Shown here: positions 45,401-56,000 of the stretch, piece by piece | Layout: each line of letters starts with the position of its first letter | How positions within the stretch are numbered: the stretch's first letter is position 1 | Origin: Shewanella sp. NIFS-20-20 | GTDB taxonomy: Bacteria > Pseudomonadota > Gammaproteobacteria > Enterobacterales > Shewanellaceae | DNA: 64,000 bases | Direction: 5' to 3' | NCBI RefSeq assembly: GCF_019209865.1 | Contig: NZ_JAHUTT010000014.1 | Span: 1-64,000, forward strand | Translations under genes and position numbers: made by a program | The notes under the pieces: generated by a model | Seen by the model: the letters and a program-made list of their open reading frames with translations, nothing else | What the model was told of the DNA's origin: nothing | The model's database searches: none

Positions 45401-47536
45401 TTAATAATCTTCACGCGAACATTCGCTCTTGGCGCTCGGCCACTTAATCTGTTGTTTATCGCCACTGCACTCCACTTTAATTAAGCCGCGACAAATGGCT
45501 TGCTCCAAGCGGAAATAAATCGGGCTGGTAAAAATAGTCGGTGGGGTAAAATCAAGCGAACTAAGGCTGACATAGGAGGCCGGTTGACCTAAGCTCAGGG
45601 CGCCTGCACAAGCAAATTGTAAGCTTTGCAATATTGATTGGGCATCGATACGGATATCACTATTGGCCATCAGGGGTAAATTGATGTGGCCGAGTGACCA
45701 AGTATTTGTTGATGTCCACACCTGTGTTATCAGCTTAACTAATTCAGCACCGGACAGCTGCTCTTGGCTATACAGACCAATCAGTCCCGGTCTTAAGGCA
45801 TGAACGGTTAACGAGCTGATGGTGGTTAATTCGTTGAGTTGCTGCCGAAAAAACAATCTAAATTCACTCTGGCCGAGCAATAAGTCATCATTGACATCGG
45901 CTTCTATGGCCACGATGGCCAAGGTGCCTTGGCGAGTGGCGTTATTATGGGCAAGCAAGTTCACAAAGGAGTTAAGGCCAGGATACTGGGTGATGGGTTC
46001 TTGCAAGGCTTGCTGTTTAAGGATGTTGATGAGTCGCTTGCTGCGGGTGTACTTCAGTGCCAGAGCGATGACGCTGATCAGCGTAATCACTAGGCCGATA
46101 AAGCATAACGACAGGAGAATTTTACTGATGCTTAAGCTGTCCGCTTGATTGTGTAAGCGACTATTGACTGTGTCCAACGACAGTTGCAATTTTTGCAATT
46201 GTAAGGCGGCTCCAACATCTTCTTTGGGAGGTTGGCTGCTGCTTTTTTGCTGGCGTAGTTGCAGTAACTCTTTACTTATTGCCAGTGCTTGCTCTGTGTC
46301 GCCTAATTGCTCAAGCGCTATCATTAATTGTTGTTTTGCGTCTATTTTCACTTCAAGATTTTGACGTTTCTCGGCTAATGCGAGGGCATTATTCGCATGG
46401 GTTGTGGCCGCCGGCCAGTGGTGGGCAAGGTTGTTAACTTCGGCTATCAGCACTTCGTTATATATTAGGTAATGCTCGACATTTTTTTGCTGAAATATTT
46501 GATTGGCCTGGTGTAAATTCGACAAGGCTACCGTGAAATTACCGAGTTTCGAATAGGCCTCACCCAAGTTATGGTAGTTGAGGGCAATAAATATTTCATT
46601 GCCGCGACGGCGGTCAATGGCTTGAGCATTTAAGTAATAATCGATGGCTTGTTGCCACTTTTCTTGCTCGGCATAGATTAAGGCAATGGCGGTCATTGAC
46701 TGCGATAAATAGGCGTTACTTTCGAGGGCCTGAAAACTGTCTGCCGCTAATTGCGCATGAGCTAACGCATCGTCGAGTTGATCGAGTGAACGATAGACTT
46801 TAGAGAGTTGAAAGTTAACCATGGCCAATAGGCGCGGTTGTTGCTCTTCACTGGCTAATTGATGGGCTTGAGAAAAGTACTGTAACGCTTGTGGGTATTG
46901 ATTAAACGTGGTGTGAAACTTACCTAAGCGAGAGTTGGCATAAGCCAATAGATAGGACGAAGATAAGCGAATTGCTCGTTCTCTTAAGGCATTGAGGTGA
47001 GCCAAAGCCGTCTCTTTTTGACGCGTCAGTAAATATAACGAACCAAGATGGTCATCAATGGTGAGCGCTAACAGTTGGGCCTCGATAGCCGGTTGTTCCT
47101 TAATCAAGGCTAAGGCTTGCTGATAGTAGTCGATGACTTGGTCATAGTCTTGCTTGTTTTTGCCAATGTGCCGGCCTTTGAGCATCAGTATCGTGGCCCG
47201 TTGCGATGGGGATTTGGCAAATTGTTCCAGCAGGGTGATCAGCATCTGATTGTCGGGGTGATCAGGACTCACCGTGACCCCTGACTCCATACTTAAGCGG
47301 ATCAATAAGTAATATTGACGAAATAATGTCGCTTGATTGAGTCCCCAACTGTCATGGCTTAAGCGAGTTTGGCTTAAGGGACGGCTATCCACATCGAGCT
47401 GTTTTTTGATGGTGTTGTATAACTGTTGCGGTGATTCTCTGACGCTAATTTCATCGTCTAAGGTGACACTGGCAAAGACATTAAGGCTAAAAAAAACCAG
47501 GAACGTGAGTGTCAAATTGATGATGAATGCTGGCAT
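45401..47536 (-). CDS. TPR membrane protein with degenerate GGDEF-like C-terminus
   Basis: The 711-residue protein has a signal peptide (about 1-22), tetratricopeptide repeats in the periplasm (about 140-440, such as AYANSRLGKFHTTFNQYPQALQYFSQAHQLA), one TM helix (about 468-490) and a cytoplasmic domain (about 505-700). That domain aligns with GGDEF folds (QEPITQYPGLNSFVNLL resembles LTQLPNRxxF; GTLAIVAIEADVNDDLLLGQSEF resembles the ID-x-FK-x-IND-x-GH segment) but the GG[D/E]EF motif is missing (HALRPGLIGLYS). Likely a sensor without cyclase activity. Divergent from the M61 gene. Confidence 0.75.
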   Translation of the reverse strand: MPAFIINLTLTFLVFFSLNVFASVTLDDEISVRESPQQLYNTIKKQLDVDSRPLSQTRLSHDSWGLNQATLFRQYYLLIRLSMESGVTVSPDHPDNQMLITLLEQFAKSPSQRATILMLKGRHIGKNKQDYDQVIDYYQQALALIKEQPAIEAQLLALTIDDHLGSLYLLTRQKETALAHLNALRERAIRLSSSYLLAYANSRLGKFHTTFNQYPQALQYFSQAHQLASEEQQPRLLAMVNFQLSKVYRSLDQLDDALAHAQLAADSFQALESNAYLSQSMTAIALIYAEQEKWQQAIDYYLNAQAIDRRRGNEIFIALNYHNLGEAYSKLGNFTVALSNLHQANQIFQQKNVEHYLIYNEVLIAEVNNLAHHWPAATTHANNALALAEKRQNLEVKIDAKQQLMIALEQLGDTEQALAISKELLQLRQQKSSSQPPKEDVGAALQLQKLQLSLDTVNSRLHNQADSLSISKILLSLCFIGLVITLISVIALALKYTRSKRLINILKQQALQEPITQYPGLNSFVNLLAHNNATRQGTLAIVAIEADVNDDLLLGQSEFRLFFRQQLNELTTISSLTVHALRPGLIGLYSQEQLSGAELVKLITQVWTSTNTWSLGHINLPLMANSDIRIDAQSILQSLQFACAGALSLGQPASYVSLSSLDFTPPTIFTSPIYFRLEQAICRGLIKVECSGDKQQIKWPSAKSECSREDY

Positions 47537-47608
47537 TGAGTCATTCCAAATTAGCGAAAGGCTTTGGTAAAAATGATGTTAATTTGAGCTGAGATCATTG
47601 ATTTTACT

Positions 47609-47617
47609 TGTTATACT
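47609..47617 (+). promoter_or_regulatory. Extended -10 candidate for the M61 peptidase gene
   Basis: TGTTATACT (TGn-TATACT) lies 42 bases before the ATG in the divergent gap with the TPR gene. No -35 was assigned. Confidence 0.45.
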
Positions 47618-47659
47618 GCCTCAGCTTTGTAAAAAGAATGATAACAGAAGGAACAAGCC

Positions 47660-49441
47660 ATGAAACCTGCTATTCGCGTATTTTTTGCGATCGGCACCAT
47701 TTTTAGTGCATCGGCGCTTGCCGATGTGCAATATAAAATTGACTTACGCCAGCCCGAACATCAACTTGCCCAAGTTGAAGTGATTTTCCCAAGCGCAAAT
47801 ACTGCTAGCCTTACGGTCAATTTACCTGTGTGGCGCACCGGCAAATACCAAGTATTGCCCCTGGCCGACGGTATTCGGCAATTTTCCGCCTTCGACGCTC
47901 AGGGCGCCCCCTTAGCCGTGACCCGTACCGCCAGTGGCGAATGGCAAGTCGCCTTGACTGAACCTACCAGCGTGCGTGTGACTTATCAAATACATGGCGA
48001 TATGTTGGGCTCCCGCGTCCGCCATATCGATGAAAGCCATGCGTTTCTCGATGCCAGTGGGGTCTTTGTTTACAGTCCTGAGTTTCGTGATGATAATTTA
48101 CGTGTCAGCCTCGAAGTGCCCGAGGGATGGAATAGCTATTCTGGCATGACCAGCGGTTGGCAACCGCACACTTTTGTCGCGCCAAATTATGATGTCTTAG
48201 TGGACTCCCCCATCGAAACCGGCATCAGTCAAATGCGATCTTTTAGTGCCAATGGCCGAGAGTATGAGTTAGTGGTGTGGGGCGAAGGTAATTATAACCT
48301 CGATCAAATGGAGCAAGATCTTAAAGCATTAAGCGCAACGGCCGAGGTGATTTGGGATGATTATCCGTTTGAGCGTTACGTCTATATGGTGCATGCCACC
48401 AGTGGCGAGCGTGGAGCTACCGAGCACCTTAATTCGACCATCATTCAGTTGCCCCGTTTTAATTTTAGAGAGCGTAAAGACTACTTACGTTTTATTGGCA
48501 CGGCATCTCATGAATTTATCCACACTTGGAACGTGAAGCAATACCGCCCTGAGGGCTTAGCTAAGTACGAATACCAGCAAGAGACCATTAGCCCACTGTT
48601 GTGGTTATCTGAAGGTTCAACCAGTTATTTCCAGTACCAATTATTACTGCGCGCTGGGGTTATCACCCATGATGAATTTATGGAGGATATCGCCAAACGT
48701 ATCAGTAATAACCTCAATCGTCCGGGGGCTTCGCAGCAATCGATAGCCGAGGCCAGCGAAACCACTTGGATAGCGCAAGGGGGGGATTACAGTACTAACC
48801 ATGGGGTCAATATTTATTCGGAAGGCTTCTTAGTCTCGCTGGCGTTAGATTTCGATTTATTGGAGCAAACCGGTCTGAAACACTCCTACCGCGATGTTCA
48901 CCGCCGCTTGTATCGTGATTTCCGTTTGCCCGCAGGATTTGGTGTGGCTGATGTCAAAGGTATCTTGGCCGACTTAAGTGGCCGCTCCTACGACGACTGG
49001 TGGCAACAGCACATTGATAGCCCATGGCAAGCCAATTACCCTGAATTGCTGGCCTTAGCCGGTTTGGAGTTAAGCTATGGTAAAGAGCAGCAAGTCGAAG
49101 CCGACTTAGGGGTGACCCTAGGAAAAACAAGTTTACGCCTAAGCCATGTTAAACGTGATGGCGCCGCTTGGAAGGCGGGGCTGCATGCAGGCGATGAAAT
49201 CGTCGCAATAAATGGCCTCAAGGTGACTGCCGATGGCTTCGATAAACGTCTGCAAGATTTTGAGCCCGGCCAACAGATTGAGGTGAGCTTTTTTAATGAT
49301 GACATCCTCACTCGCCGCACCGTGGTTCTCGAAGAAAAGCCTAAAGGCAAGTTGCAGATTAAGCCCTTAGAAGGGGTTAGTGATAGCCAAAAAGCCTTCT
49401 TCAAAGCTTGGTTAGGGATTGATTGGCCTTATCAATCATAA
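47660..49441 (+). CDS. M61 family metallopeptidase with PDZ domain
   Basis: The 593-residue protein has a signal peptide (about 1-21), an N-terminal beta domain, and a thermolysin-like catalytic domain with zinc motif HEFIHTWNVKQYRPEGL (about 289-305) and downstream third-ligand WLSEGSTSYF (about 319-328). A C-terminal PDZ domain (about 485-575, DGAAWKAGLHAGDEIVAINGLK) follows. M61 enzymes are glycyl aminopeptidases, probably periplasmic. GAAGGA precedes the ATG. The next gene, a tricorn-like S41 protease, is 137 bases downstream. Confidence 0.93.
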   Translation: MKPAIRVFFAIGTIFSASALADVQYKIDLRQPEHQLAQVEVIFPSANTASLTVNLPVWRTGKYQVLPLADGIRQFSAFDAQGAPLAVTRTASGEWQVALTEPTSVRVTYQIHGDMLGSRVRHIDESHAFLDASGVFVYSPEFRDDNLRVSLEVPEGWNSYSGMTSGWQPHTFVAPNYDVLVDSPIETGISQMRSFSANGREYELVVWGEGNYNLDQMEQDLKALSATAEVIWDDYPFERYVYMVHATSGERGATEHLNSTIIQLPRFNFRERKDYLRFIGTASHEFIHTWNVKQYRPEGLAKYEYQQETISPLLWLSEGSTSYFQYQLLLRAGVITHDEFMEDIAKRISNNLNRPGASQQSIAEASETTWIAQGGDYSTNHGVNIYSEGFLVSLALDFDLLEQTGLKHSYRDVHRRLYRDFRLPAGFGVADVKGILADLSGRSYDDWWQQHIDSPWQANYPELLALAGLELSYGKEQQVEADLGVTLGKTSLRLSHVKRDGAAWKAGLHAGDEIVAINGLKVTADGFDKRLQDFEPGQQIEVSFFNDDILTRRTVVLEEKPKGKLQIKPLEGVSDSQKAFFKAWLGIDWPYQS

Positions 49442-49578
49442 CCGCCGCGGGTTGTCGCGACGGATTCGGTCTGCCCCAGAGGTGAGCTGAATCTGTCGCG
49501 TTTCTTGTATAAATTACGCATCAATTTTGCTAAGTTAACGTCACAAAAAATAAACGATAACATAGGGATGCTGTAATC

Positions 49579-52500
49579 ATGAATTATCGACCACTCTACT
49601 TGGCCTGCTCGTTGCTCATGGCCACCCCCTTGATGTCTTTTGCCACCAGTTCGGGATATTACCGGATGCCGGACGTCCATAATGACCAGTTAGTGTTTAC
49701 CGCTGAAGGGGATATTTGGACAAAAGCACCTGCGCAGACTCAAGCGACTCGCTTAACTACTCAGGCCGCCCTCGAGGCCCATCCGCATCTATCACCCGAT
49801 GGTCAGCAACTCGCCTTTGTTGCGAATTATGATGGGGCGAAAGAAGTGTATGTCATGCCAGTCAGCGGTGGGGTGCCTCAGCGGGTAACCTTTGAAGATC
49901 ATCGAGTGCGTTTGCAAGGCTGGACCCCTGAGGGGGAGATATTATACGCCACCGATAAAACCATTGGCCCATCAAGCCGCTGGGTGCTCAAAACTGTGTC
50001 GCCGACAAGTTTAATTAGCCGTGATATTCCTTTGGCTGATGCCATCGAAGGGACCGTCGATAGTGAGGGGAAACAGCTCTTTTTCATTCGCTTTGGCCTG
50101 CAAGCCAGTGGTGATAATGCGCAGGTGTACCGTGGTGGCGCCAAGGGGGAAATTTGGCAGTACCAACTCGGCAGTTCTACAGAAGCGACCCGCTTATTGA
50201 GTGAACATTCAGGTTCAATTCGTCAACCTATGGTATGGCAGCAAGCCTTGTATTTTATTAGTGATGCCAGTGGTATGGACAATCTGTGGCGCTTGGATCT
50301 TAGTGATTATCAAGTCACTCAAGTGACGGAGTATACCGATTTTCCTATTCGCCAAGCTAACCTTAATCAAGGGCAATTAGTGTGGGCCCGCGGCGCCGAT
50401 ATCGAAAGTTATGATTTGGCGAGTCAAGACTTACAACGTTTAGATATCCAGTTGCAATCTGACTTTACTCACAAGCAAGTCAACCGGATCACGGACCCAT
50501 TAGCCTATCTTAGCCATGTTAGTTTTGCGGCCGATGGTCGCCAAGCCGTGGTGACCGCCCGTGGCAAAGTGGCCTTAGTCGGTGAACAGGGGCGCCGTTT
50601 AGTCAGTATTTCGACCCCAGATGATGCGCGCATGAGTCAAGCGATATTAAGTCCTGACGGTCAGTGGGTCTATGCCATTGGCATGCGTGACGGTCGCCAA
50701 CAGATCTGGCAATTGGCCGCCGATGGCCGGCAAGAGCACCAAGTATTGACCGAGAAAGGCGAGGCACTGCGGACCTCATTGGCAATTTCTCCAGATGGTC
50801 GATATTTAGTCCATGATGATTATCAAGGAAATATTTGGCTATTGAGCATCAAGGGGAAGAGCAATAGTTTGATCGTCAGTGGCGGCGAGGGACTCGGTCC
50901 CCATCAAGACATCGTTTGGTCTGCCGACAGTCGTTTCTTGGCCATCACTCAAAGTAAGCTTGGTCAGCAACGCCCCCAAATCTTACTATACTCCTTAGTC
51001 GATCAGCGCAGCGAATACTTAACCACAGACAAATATGAGTCATACTCACCGCGCTTTAGTGGCGATGGTCAGTGGCTCTATTTTCTCTCCAACCGTGAAT
51101 TTACCTCAACCCCGACAAGCCCGTGGGGTGATCGTAATATGGGGCCAGCCTTTGATCGTCGTAGTCAAATTTTTGCCATTGCGCTCGATAAAGACGCACC
51201 ATTTGCGTTTGCGCCGCGCACTGAATTATCCCCTGAGCCGTCAGAGCCAACAGCCAGTGATAGCAGTAATATCAAGGTCGATTGGCAAGGCCTGAGTCAG
51301 CGGCTGTGGCAAGTGCCGCTGGCCAGTGGTAATTATGAGAATTTGCAAGTGACCGATGAGGGGCTGTATGTCTTGGATCGGGCCAGCAGCGCAGGCAGCA
51401 CGCCAAGCTTACAGTTTATTGGCTTTGATGCCGGAAAAGCTAAGGCGACTCAGGTGGCTGATAATGTCGATTTTTATGCTTTATCCGCCGATAAAAAGCG
51501 CATGTTGTTGCAACAAAAAGGTGCCAAGCCCAGTTTGTTGATTGTGGCGGCGAGCGATACATTACCGAGCGATCTCGCTGCGGCGAACTTATCGTTAGCC
51601 GGCTGGCAATTAGCGCTAGATCCTGTGGCTGAGTGGCAACAATTGTTTGATGACGCTCATCAGCTGCACGCTCAACAATTTTATGACCCTAACATGCGCG
51701 GGCTCGATTGGCAGGCTGTTAAGCAAAAATATCAGCCCTTGTTAGCACGGGTCACTGACCGCCATGAGCTCAACGATTTGTTTGAGCAAATGATGGCCGA
51801 ACTCAATTCGCTTCACAGTCAGGTGCGTGGCGGCGACTTACCAAAACAAGCCCATTTGCCTAAGGTGGCCAGTTTGGGCGGGCAATTACAGCAAGATGAT
51901 GCTGGGGTGTTCATTCAAACCATTTATGGTCATGATGCTGAACTGCCAGACATGGCGCCGCCTTTAGCTAAACCCGGCGTAAACGCCGAGGTTGGCGATC
52001 GCATTATCGCCATCAATGGTCAAGCCGTTCACTCTATCGCGGATGCGAGTCGCATGCTGAGCAATCAAGTGGATCAACCTGTGTTACTCGAGCTTGAGCG
52101 TAATAACAAGCGTCACCCAACCTTGGTCACTCCCGTTTCTGGTGGTGATGATGCCAAGTTGAGGTATCAGGACTGGGTGGTTAACAATCGTCAAATCGTG
52201 TCCGCCCATACCGAAGGTAAGGTCGGTTATCTGCATTTATATGCGATGGGCAGCAATGACATCAACAGCTTTGCCCGCGAGTTTTATACCAACTTCGATA
52301 AACAAGGCTTGATTATTGATGTGCGCCGTAATCGTGGCGGTAATATTGATAGTTGGATTATTGAAAAACTGTTGCGCCGCGCATGGGCATTCTGGCAACC
52401 CACCCGTGGCACTGCCTATGTCAATATGCAGCAAAGCTTTCGCGGTCATTTAGTGGTGTTGACCGATCAGCTGACCTATTCCGACGGTGAAACGTTTGCC

Positions 52501-52836
52501 GCAGGGGTTAAATCACTAGGCTTGGCACCACTGATTGGTAAACAAACTGCCGGCGCTGGCGTGTGGTTATCAGGACGGAATCGCTTAGCCGATAATGGCA
52601 TGGCGCGAGTCGCTGAGTTTCCTCAATATGCCATGGACGGACGCTGGATAGTTGAAGGGCGCGGCGTAAGCCCAGATATCGAGGTCGATAATTTACCTCA
52701 TGCGACCTTTATCGGCCAAGATGCCCAGTTACAAGCGGCGTTAGCCTACTTGGATGAACGTATCGATTCTGCGCCGATCCCGCCATTACAGGCTCAGCCG
52801 TTGCCTGATGGCACTGAGGCTTTTGACATTAACTAG
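49579..52836 (+). CDS. Tricorn-like S41 family protease
   Basis: The 1085-residue protein has a signal peptide (about 1-22), a TolB/WD40-like six-bladed propeller (to about 330), a second propeller (to about 660), an alpha-helical core domain, a PDZ domain (about 785-855) and an S41 protease domain (about 870-1060). The nucleophile is in LTYSDGETFAAG (about 975) and QTAGAGVWLSGRN follows. Tricorn enzymes degrade peptides to di- and tripeptides; a Shewanella member would act in the periplasm. It sits after the M61 aminopeptidase gene, with which it may cooperate. Confidence 0.92.
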   Translation: MNYRPLYLACSLLMATPLMSFATSSGYYRMPDVHNDQLVFTAEGDIWTKAPAQTQATRLTTQAALEAHPHLSPDGQQLAFVANYDGAKEVYVMPVSGGVPQRVTFEDHRVRLQGWTPEGEILYATDKTIGPSSRWVLKTVSPTSLISRDIPLADAIEGTVDSEGKQLFFIRFGLQASGDNAQVYRGGAKGEIWQYQLGSSTEATRLLSEHSGSIRQPMVWQQALYFISDASGMDNLWRLDLSDYQVTQVTEYTDFPIRQANLNQGQLVWARGADIESYDLASQDLQRLDIQLQSDFTHKQVNRITDPLAYLSHVSFAADGRQAVVTARGKVALVGEQGRRLVSISTPDDARMSQAILSPDGQWVYAIGMRDGRQQIWQLAADGRQEHQVLTEKGEALRTSLAISPDGRYLVHDDYQGNIWLLSIKGKSNSLIVSGGEGLGPHQDIVWSADSRFLAITQSKLGQQRPQILLYSLVDQRSEYLTTDKYESYSPRFSGDGQWLYFLSNREFTSTPTSPWGDRNMGPAFDRRSQIFAIALDKDAPFAFAPRTELSPEPSEPTASDSSNIKVDWQGLSQRLWQVPLASGNYENLQVTDEGLYVLDRASSAGSTPSLQFIGFDAGKAKATQVADNVDFYALSADKKRMLLQQKGAKPSLLIVAASDTLPSDLAAANLSLAGWQLALDPVAEWQQLFDDAHQLHAQQFYDPNMRGLDWQAVKQKYQPLLARVTDRHELNDLFEQMMAELNSLHSQVRGGDLPKQAHLPKVASLGGQLQQDDAGVFIQTIYGHDAELPDMAPPLAKPGVNAEVGDRIIAINGQAVHSIADASRMLSNQVDQPVLLELERNNKRHPTLVTPVSGGDDAKLRYQDWVVNNRQIVSAHTEGKVGYLHLYAMGSNDINSFAREFYTNFDKQGLIIDVRRNRGGNIDSWIIEKLLRRAWAFWQPTRGTAYVNMQQSFRGHLVVLTDQLTYSDGETFAAGVKSLGLAPLIGKQTAGAGVWLSGRNRLADNGMARVAEFPQYAMDGRWIVEGRGVSPDIEVDNLPHATFIGQDAQLQAALAYLDERIDSAPIPPLQAQPLPDGTEAFDIN

Positions 52837-52843
52837 CCCCATC

Positions 52844-52875
52844 AGCAAGAACCCAATCGAGGTTGGGTTCTTGCT
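52844..52875 (+). terminator. Stem-loop after the tricorn-like gene
   Basis: Perfect 13-base arms AGCAAGAACCCAA (52844-52856) and TTGGGTTCTTGCT (52863-52875), six-base loop. The following bases are only moderately T-rich, so termination may be incomplete. Confidence 0.7.
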
Positions 52876-53024
52876 ATCTTGATAAGGCGTATCACCATCG
52901 GCATAAACTTCAGTTCCAGCACCGTCCGAGTCAAAAGATGGTAATGTCGATTTAGCTCGCCTAAATTTCATTAACTTACGCTGAGTTGTCTATACTTTAT
53001 TTTATCCATAAATGGAGGGAATAG

Positions 53025-56000
53025 ATGTTAGGGACAATGTCGATAAGAACACGGCTTTTGCTAGGGATTTGGCTGCTGCTAATCTTCCCTGTGTGCTTGT
53101 TATGGTTTCAGATAATCAACGAACCTAAGCAGACCCTCAAACTGAACCAAGCTCGGCTCGATCAACATGTCGAAGAGATGGCATTTTCCGTTGGTGAACA
53201 ATTGCTGGAATGGCAATCCGATGCAGATTTAGCCAGTGAATTGTATCGTAACACTTTGTCAGACACGGCATTAACCCCCACCCAAAAACTCAATCAATTA
53301 GCGGCATTATTCCCGGTATTTGAGTGGATAGTGTTGTATTCGCAGACGGGGGAAATACTGGCTAAAAATCAGTTGAGTGATCGTCTCAACCTGCAAACCT
53401 CGGGAGAGGCCATTGCCGCACAGCGATTATCGAATGAACTTATCAGCTCAATTCATGAAAACTATAAACAACAACAGCAGCCGATTTGGCAACAAGCGGG
53501 CCAAGGTGAATATCAAAATTTAATTGAGAATCAGCAGTTGCAGTTTCTAGGTTTAGCCAGCCGTGAGAATAGTGATACCACGCGTTTAGTGTGGTTAATC
53601 AATGGTAATCGATTGTTTTCCTATATATTTAATCGTAAAAGCTTGTTAGGCCAGCACAGTAGCGATTGGCGCTGGCAATCACTGACTATCAGTAATCAAC
53701 AAGGCGTGCCCCAATTTGTGATTAATTATCCTGGGACAACCCATCGAAGTGGTCAACACATTCTGACTTCAAAGCTCGTCCCGCTCTATCCTAACAAACA
53801 GCAACTTGAGCCGTGGCAAATACAAGTGAATGCCGAAGTTACATTAGCTGAGCAGCGCTGGTGGCAAGCGGATTTATTTTGGGCTGCGTGCGTCATGACA
53901 TTAATGGCGATTTTTCTGCCGTGGTGGCTGACGCACTATTTTAGTTACGGCCTAGCGCGACTGCTGTCACAAATTGAAAAAATCAACCACAATCAAGAGA
54001 TATACCCGATTAATAAGGCTAGAGTCGCCAAGCATTGGCAAGGGTTAATCGATGCGGTTGAAAAATACCAAGGCATGTATCTTTCGCAAAAACAACTCAC
54101 CGAGTCCTATAAGCAATTTCAGCAAGAATTGCTGCTTAAAGGTGGCGCCATGGACGCCGTCAATGCCAGTTTGGTGGTCGTCGATAGCAGTGACCTCCAT
54201 TTTCCTGTGATTTATGCTAATCACGCGTATTGTCAGGAGCATGATGCCAGTGCCGGCGCTATGATAGGTCAAACTTGTCGCTATCTTGACTCTCAATATT
54301 CATCGACCACTATGGTGTCGACCTTAAGTCAGGCCATCAGTAGGGTGGAGCCATCGGATGTGTTGCAAAAGCAGGCTAAGGCTGGTGGCGCGATCAGTTG
54401 GACGCATATTCATTTTGCGCCGATAGTCATCCCCGACCAGCCACAACGATACTTTGTGGCCATAGGCAATGATGTGACTCAGTTAAAAGCCTATGAGAAG
54501 CGGGTACGAGATCTCAATATTTCCCTAGAGCAAAGGGTCAATACGCGCACCTTAGCTTTGCAACAAGCAGAACATCAGTTGCGGGCCACCTTAGACACCA
54601 TGAGTGATGCATTAGTGGTGGCAGAACCTAACGGCACCATAAAAGATATTAACCGTACCGCCATCAATCTATTTGGATTTCGTTCAGAAGAGTTATTGGG
54701 GCAAAACCTAGCCTTGGTGATTGCCGACCGCGAGCAGATCACCAATATTGAGTCATGGTTTAGCAGTTTATTGGTGGGTAAAACCAAAAAAATGGGCTCG
54801 CAAGTCGAAACCTTGGCCATTAATAAGAGTGGTGGTTTATTTGCGGTTGAAGTCTCAGTCACCTGCGTACGCAGTAAATACCAGCAGACATACACTATGG
54901 TGCTGCGCGATATTAGCGATCGTAAAGCGGCTGAAATTCGCCTGCGCAATGCTAAAGATGAAGCTGAATTGGCCAATCGCACTAAATCTGAATTCTTAGC
55001 CAATATGAGTCATGAGCTGCGCACCCCGATGAATGCGGTGATCGGCATGACAGATATCGTGCTGGATACTGAATTGTCTCGCGAGCAACGGCGCCATTTA
55101 ACCACAGTGTCTAAGTCGGCACATGCGTTATTGGGCTTGCTCAACGATATCTTAGATTTAACAAAGCTCGAGCGCGGTTCGATGGAGCTGGAGCGTTTAT
55201 CTTTTGATGTTCGCCGTAGTCTAAATTCAGTGATCAATATGATGGAGTTACAAGCCCGTAAAAAAGGCCTTAAGCTGAGTTTTCAGGTGACCAATAATGT
55301 TCCCAAATTGGTGATGGGCGATCCGGCTAAGCTCAGACAAGTGCTGATCAACTTGATTGGTAATGCGATTAAATTTACTGAAAAGGGGGAGATCAAGCTC
55401 AATGCTTTTTACCAAGAGGGTGGTAATAGTGAGCAATTGAACTTTGTGGTGGCGGACTCAGGCATTGGTATTCCTAAAGATAGACTGGAACATATTTTTA
55501 AGCCCTTTGTGCAATCCGATGGCTCGATTTCTCGTCGTTATGGCGGCACCGGTTTGGGGACCACGATTTCGCGAGAATTGGTGGAAAAAATGGGGGGGCA
55601 GATTTGGGTTGAAAGTGAACTAGGGGTGGGCTCTCGGTTCTATTTCTTTATTTATGCACCGGCATCGGAAAACCAAGAAGAAGTACAATATCAAGAAGAT
55701 AATCCGCTCATTCAATATAAAGTTATTCAGCCGCTAAAGATTTTGCTAGCGGAGGATGTGGCGGTGAATGCTGAACTTATCCAAACCCGCTTAGGCCGAG
55801 ATCAGCACATCATCGATTGGGCGAAAGATGGGGTGGAAGCGGTGGATCATTTTGAACAGGCCCACGGCGAATATGACCTAGTGTTGATGGATATTCATAT
55901 GCCTAATATGAATGGTTTTGAAGCCCATGCAAAAATTAAAGAGTTAGGTAATCAATGGCAAAAACAAGTGCCAGTGATCGCGTTAACGGCCAGTGGCATG

